From positions 1 through 64,000 of the forward strand of contig JBAZEO010000006.1 of assembly GCA_041653935.1 (NCBI GenBank): a stretch of 64,000 bases of DNA. Reading direction: 5' to 3'. This DNA is from JAYEHL01 sp041653935 (GTDB lineage: Bacteria > Chloroflexota > Dehalococcoidia > E44-bin15). Positions within the stretch are counted from its first letter, which is position 1. Every line of letters begins with the position of its first letter. Of the stretch, positions 30,463-39,565 are shown in pieces. The notes under the pieces are model-generated. The model ran no database searches. It was given only the letters and a program-made list of their open reading frames with translations, and was not told the origin of the DNA. The position numbers and the translations under genes were made by a program.

Positions 30463-31374
30463 TTAGAGCCCTCTGTGCTTGTTAATGACCAGCTCTACGA
30501 GGAGCGCCGTGTCAATCCTACTTACTTTACGGAGTGTGTCTGTGAGTTGGCCAATGTCCCCGACCAACGGCGCAGGCTGCGCACCGACCCCAGTCGTATT
30601 GATGGGCAGGTCTGTCTTGAGTATGTCCGCTGCCATCTGCACTAGCTTGCGAGGCGTCATGGGCTTGCCAGTACAGACTTGCACGTCACACGGTGGAGCC
30701 TCTTCCAGTAGGTTGACGGCGTCTACCATGTAGTCGTAGGCGTAGCCTAGGTCTAGGAAGGCTCCTGGATAACGGAGTGAGATGTGCTGCTGCTTGCCGC
30801 TTGCTACGGCTAGGGCCTGCTCGCACACTTCCTGGAGGAGATAGCCAGAGCTGCGTCGCGGTGAGTCGTGGTTAAACATGATGCCACACGTGATCCGCAG
30901 TCCGTGGACTGCGCGGTAGTGCGTGCAAATCAAGTAGGCCGCATACTTGGCGATCGCGTAGGGGCTCTTAGGTGCGATCGCGTAGCTGCTGTTCTCATAC
31001 ATGCTGCTGGAACATGGCTGGAACACCTTGATCCTGTCATCTACGTGCCGCACAGCCTCCAGCAAGTTGATCACGCCCTTGGTCGTAACGTCAAAGGCGT
31101 AGGACGGTAATGTGTAGCTCCATCGTATGTCGTCCTGGTCTGCTTCGTTGAAGATGAGTGACGGTTGCACATCGTCGATAATCCGCAGCAGCGAGTTAGG
31201 CTCCGTCAGGTCGCCTTGGTGGGGGTGTACACTGCCAAGGCAGTGCTCGATCCGCTGGAGGTTGTTCACACTGCTGCGACGGTAGAGGCCGTGCACCTCG
31301 TAGCCCTTGGCTAGCAGTATGTCTGCTAAGTAGCTGCCGTCCTGCCCACCGATACCTAAGATGAGTGCCCTCAC
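30463..31374 (-). CDS. GDP-mannose 4,6-dehydratase-like short-chain epimerase/dehydratase
   Basis: A 303-aa SDR. GIGGQDGSYLADIL is the Rossmann glycine motif; SPYAIAKYAAYLI is the YxxxK pair; GIMFNHDSPRR is the GMD-specific NHESPRR loop. The usual STSE active-site segment reads SSSMYE, so the catalytic Glu of GMD dehydratases appears to be Ser. It may therefore be an epimerase, reductase or altered dehydratase. Substrate is likely a GDP-sugar. Confidence 0.75.
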   Translation of the reverse strand: MRALILGIGGQDGSYLADILLAKGYEVHGLYRRSSVNNLQRIEHCLGSVHPHQGDLTEPNSLLRIIDDVQPSLIFNEADQDDIRWSYTLPSYAFDVTTKGVINLLEAVRHVDDRIKVFQPCSSSMYENSSYAIAPKSPYAIAKYAAYLICTHYRAVHGLRITCGIMFNHDSPRRSSGYLLQEVCEQALAVASGKQQHISLRYPGAFLDLGYAYDYMVDAVNLLEEAPPCDVQVCTGKPMTPRKLVQMAADILKTDLPINTTGVGAQPAPLVGDIGQLTDTLRKVSRIDTALLVELVINKHRGL

Positions 31375-32648
31375 AGAATGTACTCCTTTCTGAGAAGTGG
31401 ATGCAATCCACCTTCATAGCCGATTACGTAAGGTCGTGGTAGAGGGACAATGAACTTGCCACCATGTTGGATCTGCCATGCCTTCTCGCGTTCTAAGAAC
31501 TCGCTGATAAAGGCATAGGGCAAGACTAGGAAGTAGTCAGGCTTCTGCTTGCGAGCCTCCTCTTCGCTGTAGATGGGAATACCCGTGCCTACCGTGACGC
31601 GACCCCACTTCTCTGGTGACCGTTCTGCTGCACCTTCAATCATAGATGAGTTGAGGTGGTAATACTGTAGGATTACGTTGCCCTTGGTGGAAGCGCCATA
31701 CACCCAGACGCGTTTACCCTGGGTCAATGCACGGCGCACAAATCTAACAACACGATCCTTATTCAGCTCTAGTCTAAGGTGAAAGTCACGATAGAACTCT
31801 GGATTGTTCAAGGATGACTCCGCCTTGAGGGCTTGCTCTACGCGCAGGTGTGCACCTCGCTTTGGCGCAACAGACAAGACGCCACGGTGGCGACAGTAGA
31901 GCCGGTAGCTCTGGCCGTTGACGGTGTTGGTTTCTACGTCGATGATTTCCAGTCCGTGCTTCCTGAAAAGAAATTGCAGGCTCCTGAGAGAATAGAACTC
32001 CAAGTGCTCATGGGCGAAGTTGCCCACATCGCCGAGCTCCACCATGTTTTGCAGGCACATGAGCTGAGCCACAAACAAGCCGTCGTCGGCAAGGTTCTCA
32101 GCGATAGCGGCGATGAATGGGTTCGGGTCCTCCAGGTCATAGAACATGCCGATGGCCGTGATCGCCTTGGCTGGCTTGCACTTGTAGACGGCAGAGGGCC
32201 AGAAGTCGCTGATGAAGGTGTGCACGCCCTTTGCACCCTCTTCAGCCAGATTGGTAGCAGGCTCGACACCCACAGTGTGAAGACCTGGGACGGAGTAGGA
32301 TCGTAAGAGCGTTCCGTCGTTGCTGCCGATGTCCAGCACTACGTCACCAGCACGTAGGTCTACGAGGCCTTCGATGGTCGCTGTGATGTCCCGTAGGGCT
32401 ACTCTCATGGTGTCAGTGACGCCGCTACGGTACCAGTAGTGCCGCGTGTAGAGCAGGTCTTGTGGTGCTGTGTGCCGTAGCTGAACCATCGTGCAGTCGT
32501 TGCACAGGTCTAGGGTGATCGGTACTCGCGGGGCCTTGTACACATCAGCAGGCAACGGAAAGTCGTTGACGTACTGGCTGCCCAGCGAGAACAGAGGGGT
32601 CAGATTGTTAGAGTAGCAGGCACGACAGGTAGAACGCTCCGAGATCAT
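31371..32648 (-). CDS. NDP-sugar C-methyltransferase-like protein
   Basis: A 425-aa protein with the three-part layout of sugar C-methyltransferases: N-terminal zinc motif (CRACYSNNL, then DLCNDCTM), a SAM domain (VLDIGSNDGTLLRSY; LPDDGLFVAQ-like strand), and a C-terminal nucleotide-binding half (VWVYGASTKGNVILQYY). These methylate keto-sugars such as TDP-3-amino or GDP-4-keto sugars. It may act after the GMD-like enzyme. Confidence 0.82.
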   Translation of the reverse strand: MISERSTCRACYSNNLTPLFSLGSQYVNDFPLPADVYKAPRVPITLDLCNDCTMVQLRHTAPQDLLYTRHYWYRSGVTDTMRVALRDITATIEGLVDLRAGDVVLDIGSNDGTLLRSYSVPGLHTVGVEPATNLAEEGAKGVHTFISDFWPSAVYKCKPAKAITAIGMFYDLEDPNPFIAAIAENLADDGLFVAQLMCLQNMVELGDVGNFAHEHLEFYSLRSLQFLFRKHGLEIIDVETNTVNGQSYRLYCRHRGVLSVAPKRGAHLRVEQALKAESSLNNPEFYRDFHLRLELNKDRVVRFVRRALTQGKRVWVYGASTKGNVILQYYHLNSSMIEGAAERSPEKWGRVTVGTGIPIYSEEEARKQKPDYFLVLPYAFISEFLEREKAWQIQHGGKFIVPLPRPYVIGYEGGLHPLLRKEYIL

Positions 32649-33349
32649 TTCAGTAGCTCCAAGGCGTCAAAGTTTACTCCAGGAAAGTGTTCAGTAGGAT
32701 TTTGCCAGACGTGACTATTGTTGTCCAGGGTGCTTTGCATGGTACCGATATGCTGCACCAAGGATGGATTGTGAACGTACTCGTGGATGCCAAACGCCTT
32801 CAAGCCAGACACGATGCCGCCGTCTAGGGCCTTCCAGGACCGCTTATTGTTTGCTGATGCAGGCTTGCGGATCATGTGCCCGCTCTCCATCAACTTCTGA
32901 GCTACGTCACGGTTGAATACTAGGCCCAGTGCGCCTAGCCCACGCTGATTGGAACGGTTCCATCCCGCCTTGCCCTTCGTGAATGCAAAGTTCTCATGGA
33001 AGGTATACAGATTGAGGTAACCGTCCCTTGGGTAGGGTGATTGGCTCAGGTACTCACGCAGGTTGCTGACACAGACTACATCGTCCTGAAACATAGCATA
33101 GCGGTCAGCCAGTGGGTTGCGCACGTACAGCTCCGCTAAGCCCAGCATGAAATTACCAACGATGCGTAGGGGCGGTGTGGGGCGACACGTGACCGGTCGT
33201 TGGAAGGCGTCGTAGTCGCTAGGGTTATCACATCCGTCGACGAACAGGCGTGGCTCACCGAACCCAGCATCGCAGAGCGAGTGCAGCGTCTTGGGTAGTG
33301 TGGTGTCCTTGCGGGAAGGCACCGTGGTCACACCATAGGCCCACTTCAT
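32645..33349 (-). CDS. GT-A glycosyltransferase-like protein (234 aa)
   Basis: It starts with YGVTTVPSRKDTTLPKTLHSL, a GT-A donor loop, and AMFQDDVVCVSNL gives a DxD-like QDDV site. The LDGGIVSGLKAFG region fits the GT25/LPS-transferase acceptor part. Last gene of the glycan cluster before the virion genes (4-bp overlap on each side). Confidence 0.65.
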   Translation of the reverse strand: MKWAYGVTTVPSRKDTTLPKTLHSLCDAGFGEPRLFVDGCDNPSDYDAFQRPVTCRPTPPLRIVGNFMLGLAELYVRNPLADRYAMFQDDVVCVSNLREYLSQSPYPRDGYLNLYTFHENFAFTKGKAGWNRSNQRGLGALGLVFNRDVAQKLMESGHMIRKPASANNKRSWKALDGGIVSGLKAFGIHEYVHNPSLVQHIGTMQSTLDNNSHVWQNPTEHFPGVNFDALELLK

Positions 33350-33987
33350 GACTTGAAAATCTCCTCTACCTTGGCGGCAGCCTCTTCCGGCGGAGTCTCT
33401 CCTATGGAGCGTGCCCAGCTAAACAGGCGGTTGAGACGCTCCTTACGTTCAGCACAGCCACACGGGCGACCCAGCCACGCGTCTACACGGTCATGGGTGA
33501 TGCCTACCTTGGATAGGGCTGCCTCCAGTACGTCGCCTAGGCCCCTTGACTTTGCTGCCTTGGCCTGCGTTATTATGGGGGGTAGCTTTGTCATCTGTTC
33601 TCTGTGGGAGGGTCGGCGCATTGCATGGTCTTTCATGGAAACACGTGGATTCCAGTGCGGACAAGTCCACTCCGCATCGTTCAGCCGCTCCGCCCATTTC
33701 CCGACCCAGGTGCACTTTCCGCCGCCCACCCCCGTGCACCGAATTGATTCCTCGACCGGCAGCATCATCCCGCACTTTGCGTCGCGGCATCGCTGGAGAC
33801 GGTCAATGCCTGCGGTAGTGAGGCGTCCAAGCACCGGGGAGAATGGACACGCCTGAGTAGGCGTCAGTAATCGCACACCGTTATTGCATGAGCAATAAAT
33901 CGGGAGAATTTTAGGGCGTATTATGAATCCCAGATTTACACACCGATACTCGTTGGGGCCGATTTGTTCTATGCATGGTGAATTCAC
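33346..33987 (-). CDS. Cysteine-rich protein at virion/glycan boundary (213 aa)
   Basis: GTG 33987 overlaps the previous TGA (GTGA). The first half has several CxxC-like pairs (CSCNN, CRDAKCG, CTGVGGGKCTW), suggesting zinc ribbons. The second half (GLGDVLEAALSKVGIT...CGCAERKERLNRLFSWARS) is a pattern seen in many phage small structural/assembly proteins near tail genes. Function unknown. Confidence 0.6.
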   Translation of the reverse strand: MNSPCIEQIGPNEYRCVNLGFIIRPKILPIYCSCNNGVRLLTPTQACPFSPVLGRLTTAGIDRLQRCRDAKCGMMLPVEESIRCTGVGGGKCTWVGKWAERLNDAEWTCPHWNPRVSMKDHAMRRPSHREQMTKLPPIITQAKAAKSRGLGDVLEAALSKVGITHDRVDAWLGRPCGCAERKERLNRLFSWARSIGETPPEEAAAKVEEIFKS

Positions 33988-34580
33988 GCAACAACCCCCG
34001 TAACTTCTACGCTCTCTGGGGCGTAATCGCGACATTCGATATCACTGTTGGCATATTTCCACAATGCCAGCGAGACCTCAAAGCCGCCACAAGCGATATA
34101 GTCACCGTTTGCGCCGAGTGGTATAGTGGTTTTATACCATACGTGCGAATAGTTAGATGTAGGTTTTACGATAAGCTCCACGTCGCCGCGAACATACGAG
34201 TCTCCTCCAACAGTGGTGTTTGTGCACCAGACCCGCAACGTAAAAGCTACATTATTGCCGTTGTAACTCCCGTTGTATCCTCCCTGGCAGTACGTATCTG
34301 GTGATTCGCCGATTATGTACGCCGAACTCGGCTGATCGCGCAAGAGATATGTTCCTGCCGCCGGCCCGCAAAACGCGTCACTGAACCCAGGCCATGCCAG
34401 CGATACCCAAATATCGACATCGCAACAATAACATTCCGTACCGCCCGTAGCTTCGTTGCAGCAGCACGGCACCTGTCCCCACTTCTGAATATACCGTCTC
34501 GTCGGCAGCACTGGCCGCCTCGGCACAATCACCCCACCAGGCGTGCGTTCCCACAACTCATCTCGTCGAGGCCGTCTCAT
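33984..34580 (-). CDS. Cysteine-rich putative virion protein (198 aa)
   Basis: Beta-rich composition (many G/S/T/Y/W), with CCC, CYCC and other Cys in a compact form, suggesting a disulfide- or metal-stabilised surface domain. 4-bp coupling downstream. Probably a tail-tip or fibre accessory protein by position. Confidence 0.5.
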   Translation of the reverse strand: MRRPRRDELWERTPGGVIVPRRPVLPTRRYIQKWGQVPCCCNEATGGTECYCCDVDIWVSLAWPGFSDAFCGPAAGTYLLRDQPSSAYIIGESPDTYCQGGYNGSYNGNNVAFTLRVWCTNTTVGGDSYVRGDVELIVKPTSNYSHVWYKTTIPLGANGDYIACGGFEVSLALWKYANSDIECRDYAPESVEVTGVVA

Positions 34581-35239
34581 TAAGTAGCCGTTCCTGTTTG
34601 GTTTGTTTCACACGCAAACGGCAGTAGAAACACATATTCATCCGCCGCGAGGGACACGTCTGGGTCTTTGATGATGCGGCACGTGACTCCGTTCGCGATC
34701 ATCTTGCCGGTCGTTATTGACGTTGGAATATCAAATACAGTGATGATTTCGCCGTTTTCGTTTTTGGCAGGTCCGATCAACAGAATCGCCGAAGCCGAAT
34801 CGCCCGGCAAAAGATTCTCTGTCAATTCGCACGTGAAGATCTGGAGGCCACTAAGAGCCAACCAATGACCAAACTTATCCCTTAGGACGGGAAAGAACTG
34901 TTCTAGGCACTGATTGCTCACGTTGTAGACATGCTTGAAGCACTCGTCCTGGTTGTCTCCGCCGCACAGGGGGCGTAGCTCTGGCTCATTTACAACGTCC
35001 TCAACGATGCGGTAGATATTGCACTTGGCCTTTCCTGGACGATAGTACAAATCACCGTCAGCCTTGGTAATCCCGGGTAGAACACCGACCTGGGGATGAG
35101 CAACGTAAACTTCAGGGGCTTGATGTTCATCAATCTCCTGCCTCCGCATAGGCTGCTTAGCTGTGCTGCGGTAGTCACGAAGCACACGGCTGAGGACTTC
35201 AACATCGTTCTCTGTGAGGTAGAATGCTTTGTTGGCCAT
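34580..35239 (-). CDS. Hypothetical tail-region protein (219 aa)
   Basis: Not recognised. N-terminal charged helix (YLTENDVEVLSRVLRDYRS), then a mostly beta domain. It sits after the tail measure and baseplate-like genes in transcription, where siphoviruses place distal tail and tip genes. Confidence 0.5.
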   Translation of the reverse strand: MANKAFYLTENDVEVLSRVLRDYRSTAKQPMRRQEIDEHQAPEVYVAHPQVGVLPGITKADGDLYYRPGKAKCNIYRIVEDVVNEPELRPLCGGDNQDECFKHVYNVSNQCLEQFFPVLRDKFGHWLALSGLQIFTCELTENLLPGDSASAILLIGPAKNENGEIITVFDIPTSITTGKMIANGVTCRIIKDPDVSLAADEYVFLLPFACETNQTGTAT

Positions 35240-35242
35240 GGA

Positions 35243-35626
35243 TCACCTAGGAATGGCAGTGAGAGTGTATTGACCAATGCCTTCCTGGCGACGAATTCGG
35301 AGCCGTGTAGCATCGGGCACGGTAAGGCGTTGAGTTTCACTGGGAAGAACGAGCAGTCGATCCATAACAGCTCCACCAAGGAACATGATCTCAATGGTGC
35401 CTTCCTTGGCGTCATTGCAAATAAAGATCATGCTGGGGTCTTTGACCCAGCCCGTGTCGAGAGGCTCCCATTCAGTGCTGAGACCCTTGGGAGACTTGCG
35501 GGTGTAGACTTGCTCTGTCTCAGTGACTTCTCTGGTGAAGACTGAGTCAATAGCAGTAGGATCGTGGCCCGCTACCTGATGGTAGACATGCTCAACGACC
35601 GTGATACGATTGGTTGTGTTTGGCAT
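35243..35626 (-). CDS. Hypothetical tail-region protein (127 aa)
   Basis: Beta-rich, no clear motif (FICNDAKEGTIEIMFLGGAVMDRLLVLPSE resembles a jelly-roll strand run). Likely a tail-tip or receptor-adaptor component by neighbourhood. Confidence 0.5.
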   Translation of the reverse strand: MPNTTNRITVVEHVYHQVAGHDPTAIDSVFTREVTETEQVYTRKSPKGLSTEWEPLDTGWVKDPSMIFICNDAKEGTIEIMFLGGAVMDRLLVLPSETQRLTVPDATRLRIRRQEGIGQYTLTAIPR

Positions 35627-35655
35627 AGATTGCTCCTTCTATTGCCAGGACAGTG

Positions 35656-36747
35656 TTAGTCGAGTGTCGCCGTTCCAAAGTCAATGTCGGTTGGGATGCC
35701 TAACTGGAAGAGATTGGCTTCCGGATAGTATTCTACCTTCCACACGGCCATGTCCCCCGTCAGTGCCGTACCGTAGCCAGCCGAGCCAGCCGAGGGATAC
35801 CAGTCGACAACCTCACTAGTATATGCAGGCTTTCCTGATCCGTTGAGAATGACGCGAGTGTTTTCGCCGTTGAGATCCTTATAGCGGATGAAGTGCTGTG
35901 GATTGGAGGGGTCCGGTGCAGCACCACACACATCCACACTCTTCCACAAATCCACTTGATCACATCCAGGTTCTGTGCTTGTAGACGTCTTGTCATCTGC
36001 CCTGATCCAGCGACCGTTTAGAACCTTAGTACCCTCGTCCACAATGTCTGGGTCAAATGGATCTTGGTCATTGTTGCGGATGTCAAAGTCAAAGACACGC
36101 TTGTAGTAGGATGTACAGGTACCGTACCACAACTCTTCCCACGTGAAGTTACTGAGCTTGACATGGCGAGCAGCGAGGCCCCACATGGTGTCGTCGTTGA
36201 CATGGTCCATCAGCGAGGAGCATAGGTCTAGCTGTAGTGTAGATACATTCTGCTCAACGCGCACCGTAGGCCTCGACGAGTCAAACTCCAGCTTGGGTCC
36301 ACGGAGCGGTTCGTGCGCAGAGTTCTTGATGAGCACACCATTGCGGTCCTTGGCTGCCTCGATGCTGTGCTTGACAAAGGTGCCGCTGATCTTCTGAGGT
36401 TCAGCGAGGGGGTCACCCCACTCCATCGTCATACACCGCTTCATTGGGCGAGTGCTGAACAACACCTCTACGGTGTACGTCTTGATGGGATCACCGCTGA
36501 GCTGGCCTTGAGGCTTGATAGAACGGTTCGGGTGGCACATGGCCCAAGGGTCGCTGTCATTGCCAAAGCTGTAGGGTGTGCCTATAGTAGGCAACGCAGC
36601 GGCAGTACCGACTGTACGGGGGCCATCGCCCACACCATTCTGGTAGGGAGTGTTGGTTTGGACTAGGTAGGTGACCCAATAATTGCGGTGACCGTACTCG
36701 TCCTGCTCAGCCCGTACTGTATAGGGAGCACACTTGGTGATCGACAT
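35656..36747 (-). CDS. Probable distal tail/baseplate protein (363 aa)
   Basis: Directly downstream of the tape measure gene (1-bp overlap of stop and start), where distal tail (Dit) or tail-hub proteins sit. Long beta-rich sequence with WPR/DWYPSAG segments and no catalytic motif. Annotation rests on synteny. Confidence 0.6.
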   Translation of the reverse strand: MSITKCAPYTVRAEQDEYGHRNYWVTYLVQTNTPYQNGVGDGPRTVGTAAALPTIGTPYSFGNDSDPWAMCHPNRSIKPQGQLSGDPIKTYTVEVLFSTRPMKRCMTMEWGDPLAEPQKISGTFVKHSIEAAKDRNGVLIKNSAHEPLRGPKLEFDSSRPTVRVEQNVSTLQLDLCSSLMDHVNDDTMWGLAARHVKLSNFTWEELWYGTCTSYYKRVFDFDIRNNDQDPFDPDIVDEGTKVLNGRWIRADDKTSTSTEPGCDQVDLWKSVDVCGAAPDPSNPQHFIRYKDLNGENTRVILNGSGKPAYTSEVVDWYPSAGSAGYGTALTGDMAVWKVEYYPEANLFQLGIPTDIDFGTATLD

Positions 36748-38762
36748 TAGGCTGACTCCGCTAGTGCTGCGGGTGACAGACCGCCACCCATGTCTCGTAT
36801 CTGCTCCAGTATGCCCACCACCTCCTCTACGCCCTTGGCTGTACGCTCAGCCGCAGAGCCCTCGCTTAGTGAGCGGTAGGCCGACACCCGTGCCATGGCC
36901 TCGGCAGAGCCCACCGTAGTGGCCTGTACACCCTCGCTGGCGTAGTATTTGCCCTCCTTAAAGGCTGTAGCTGCTGGGCCTGTACCGCCCACGCTTCCAC
37001 CAGCAGCATCCGCAGCAGCCTCAGCGGCTGCTTCAGCCCCCTTGCGCAAGGCTTCGTCGGTAAGGCTATTGAGCTTTAACTGGGTGGTGAAGGTCTCTAT
37101 ACCCAGCTTGACGGTTGTCTTGGAGGCTAGGTCACGGACGATCAAGGCTAGTCCTGGATTGACCAGTGTGAAAAGCTTCATGAACCCCAGCAAGTGCATC
37201 GTCATATCCGTGATGACCTGCAAGAACGTTAGTTTGATCTGGGTCATGACAATTTCCCAAGCCAGTTCGATCTCACCGGACCGTAGGGCTGCCGTCATAC
37301 CTGCGATGGTGTCACTGAAGTATTTCTTGAGGTCGTTGAACACTTCAATGATGGGGCCACGCATGTGGTAGAGAGCCACACCAAGAGCAGCGATGGCTAC
37401 GACGATTCCCATAATCATTGGCGCAAGGGGGAGTAGGAAAGTGATTGCAGATGAGAGGGCAACAAACCCACTTATGACGGATGAGATCATGACAGCCATG
37501 GTCCCGAAGCCAACGAGGAGGGGGCCTATGGCTGCGACTACAGCTAGCACAACCACGGCAACCTTCTGCATCTCTGGTGTGAGCATGTTCCAGACTTCCA
37601 TGGCACTGAGGCCCCACTGAGTGAGCTTCTGTACGATGGGGGCTAACATATCACCGAGCTTGATCATCATGGCCTGCGTGCCTGCCATGGCCTTAGCCAT
37701 CTTGGCTCCCATGGTTTCTTCCCACTCTTTGTAGCGGGAATTAATGCCTCCTACGGATTGGCTGACGTCATCAACGATGCTTGCAAATTGCTTTGAGTCC
37801 CTGAGGACGTTGAATGCGTTTTCAGCTTCCTTGTCTGAGAAGAATTGGAGTTGTGTGATACCTGTCTTGGCAAACATAGCATCTAGGTATTTAATACCTT
37901 CGACGATACCCTGATCTGCAAAGACTTTTTGCAACTCCTTCATGGAGTATCCAGAAGCTTCCATCTGTTTGATGATCTTCGGGGAGACTCCAGCTCCACG
38001 GATCTTACTGATCATGCTACTGAGGGCAGTAGCAGCCGTAGCAGTTTCTCCATAGGCCAGTGTCAGGGCGCTGAGAGTACCAGCAGTCTCTCCGAACTCT
38101 AGCTTAGCAGCTTTAGCGGCGGGCAGGATCTTTCCGAACACTGAGGCGAATCCACTCGCTTCAGCAAGCCCTCTGTCTGCTGCCTTCCAGACCATTTCTA
38201 TGGCTTCGGATGCCTTAAGGCTTTCTTCACCGTAGGTTGCAAGAGCTAGTGAGGCTGCCCTACCGATAGTCTGCATATCACCCATCCCAATGGATGATGC
38301 TTTTGCAGAAGCTTCCAATGCGTCGAGAGCAGCAGCCCCTTTTATTCCTCCAGAAGAGATTGACTCAAACGTATTTACTATGTCGATGGGGCTTTGACCG
38401 AGGTTAGCAGCCATCTTGAGAGCTGTTTCTCGAAAGGAGTCGATGTCCTCCCGTGACATGCTAACCAATGATCGCAACCGCTGTAAAGCTTGTTCGAAGC
38501 TCATAGAGGCGTGGGAGGCGGCACCGCTGATGGCCAAGAGTGGCGTGGTGATAGCAAGGGACATAGCTGCCCCAGCACCACGAACACCTTGGCCAAACGT
38601 GCGGAGACTGGCGGCGAACCGTTCGATACGTTTACCCTCACGCTCAACTGTATCGGCAGTTCTGCGAGCACCTGTTTGAGCATCGTTGAGCATCTTCTGA
38701 TAAGAAGTAGCGTCACCCACGAGGCGTACAAGAAGGCGGTCAATCTCAGTCTCGGTTGACAT
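36747..38762 (-). CDS. Tail tape measure protein
   Basis: A 671-aa protein, long, with an N-terminal coiled region (DRLLVRLVGDATSYQKMLNDAQTGARRTADTVEREG), a TP901-type core (residues ~70-400: EQALQRLRSLVSMSREDIDSFRETALKMAANLGQ), and a hydrophobic block of several helices near 400-490. This is the length-measuring, DNA-path protein of siphovirus tails. It overlaps the T-chaperone frame by 17 bp. Confidence 0.9.
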   Translation of the reverse strand: MSTETEIDRLLVRLVGDATSYQKMLNDAQTGARRTADTVEREGKRIERFAASLRTFGQGVRGAGAAMSLAITTPLLAISGAASHASMSFEQALQRLRSLVSMSREDIDSFRETALKMAANLGQSPIDIVNTFESISSGGIKGAAALDALEASAKASSIGMGDMQTIGRAASLALATYGEESLKASEAIEMVWKAADRGLAEASGFASVFGKILPAAKAAKLEFGETAGTLSALTLAYGETATAATALSSMISKIRGAGVSPKIIKQMEASGYSMKELQKVFADQGIVEGIKYLDAMFAKTGITQLQFFSDKEAENAFNVLRDSKQFASIVDDVSQSVGGINSRYKEWEETMGAKMAKAMAGTQAMMIKLGDMLAPIVQKLTQWGLSAMEVWNMLTPEMQKVAVVVLAVVAAIGPLLVGFGTMAVMISSVISGFVALSSAITFLLPLAPMIMGIVVAIAALGVALYHMRGPIIEVFNDLKKYFSDTIAGMTAALRSGEIELAWEIVMTQIKLTFLQVITDMTMHLLGFMKLFTLVNPGLALIVRDLASKTTVKLGIETFTTQLKLNSLTDEALRKGAEAAAEAAADAAGGSVGGTGPAATAFKEGKYYASEGVQATTVGSAEAMARVSAYRSLSEGSAAERTAKGVEEVVGILEQIRDMGGGLSPAALAESA

Positions 38763-39084
38763 GTTGGTTCCTTAGTGGAGCTAACCTTGCTTGCCAAACA
38801 GCCTTGGCGACTTCAGCACTGGTCGGAGCCAGTTGGGGACTATTGAACTTGAGGAAGAAGTGTTTGAGCTGGATGGCTTCGCGATTCTTGGCGAGCACTC
38901 GACGGACCTCACAAGCAATCTGCATGAGATAGAAGTCTGATAGCTTCGGCTCATTCCATTGCTCATCCAGATATTCCATCCATGCAAGGAACTGACGGTG
39001 TGTGTGAGTGCGAAGACACTCATCCAGGCTCATGTGCAGGTGCGAGGCTAGTCGGAACCATCCGCCGTAGACTCGCTTCCTACG
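38746..39084 (-). CDS. Tail chaperone T-part, expressed by -1 frameshift from the G gene
   Basis: After the slip at 39084-39090, ribosomes read CGT AGG AAG ... and continue without a stop into the frame that contains MSLDECLRTHTH (ATG 39033) and on to the stop at 38746. The T part is helical (FLAWMEYLDEQWNEP). In lambda-type phages such G-T fusions coat the tape measure during assembly. ATG 39033 alone is not needed. Confidence 0.8.
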   Translation of the reverse strand, partial: RRKRVYGGWFRLASHLHMSLDECLRTHTHRQFLAWMEYLDEQWNEPKLSDFYLMQIACEVRRVLAKNREAIQLKHFFLKFNSPQLAPTSAEVAKAVWQARLAPLRNQHVNRD

Positions 39085-39470
39085 TTTTTTGATTCACGCA
39101 TCTCCTCAAGACGTTTCTGGAGAGCAGTAATCTGGACCACGATAGCAGCTTCAGTCTCCAGGTCGTCTAAGTGGCTCATCTCCTTGGCACGATCATAGAG
39201 CACCTTCTGCACGCGAGCAGGCCAGCTACGTACGGTGGCTTCTGGCACGTTCTTGCCAGACTCGTCGAACAAGCATAGTGACACCAGCAGGGGCTCTACG
39301 TCGGCGATGCCACGTACGGTCTGTGGTTTGCCGTCAGGCCCTAGCTTGATACAGCTGAGGCGAGCGTTGGCAAACTTGGTAGCCGCATCGCCCGAGGCTT
39401 CCCTGAGGGAATAGTCCTTTCCGCTCAGCTTGACAGGTTCGGTCTGCGGCGTAAGATCGTCAGTAATCAT
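39048..39470 (-). CDS. Tail assembly chaperone G-part (140 aa)
   Basis: The unshifted product; N-terminal beta domain (DLTPQTEPVKLSGKDYSLREASG), C-terminal helical segment (LYDRAKEMSHLDDLETEAAIVVQITALQKRLEEMRESKN). Its last codons include the slippery A_AAA_AAC. Fits lambda gpG-like proteins by position between tail tube and tape measure. Confidence 0.8.
   Translation of the reverse strand: MITDDLTPQTEPVKLSGKDYSLREASGDAATKFANARLSCIKLGPDGKPQTVRGIADVEPLLVSLCLFDESGKNVPEATVRSWPARVQKVLYDRAKEMSHLDDLETEAAIVVQITALQKRLEEMRESKNVGSESTADGSD
39084..39090 (-). promoter_or_regulatory. Programmed -1 ribosomal frameshift site A_AAA_AAC
   Basis: In the 0 frame it reads TCA AAA AAC, a canonical X_XXY_YYZ heptamer. 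The -1 frame joins directly to the downstream tail chaperone frame with no stop in between. Confidence 0.85.
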
Positions 39471-39503
39471 CTTGGTTTGCTCCTAGGTTACAGAGTAGCG
39501 AAG

Positions 39504-39544
39504 GCAGGCCCCCAGCCCCTTAGTGCTTACAGCTAGGGGCCTGC
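39504..39544 (-). terminator. Stem-loop between tail tube and chaperone genes
   Basis: GCAGGCCCC pairs with GGGGCCTGC; there is no T-run, so it may be an attenuator or mRNA stabiliser that sets high expression of the tail tube protein over downstream genes. Confidence 0.5.
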
Positions 39545-39565
39545 TGCACGGAGATCGTAGACAAA

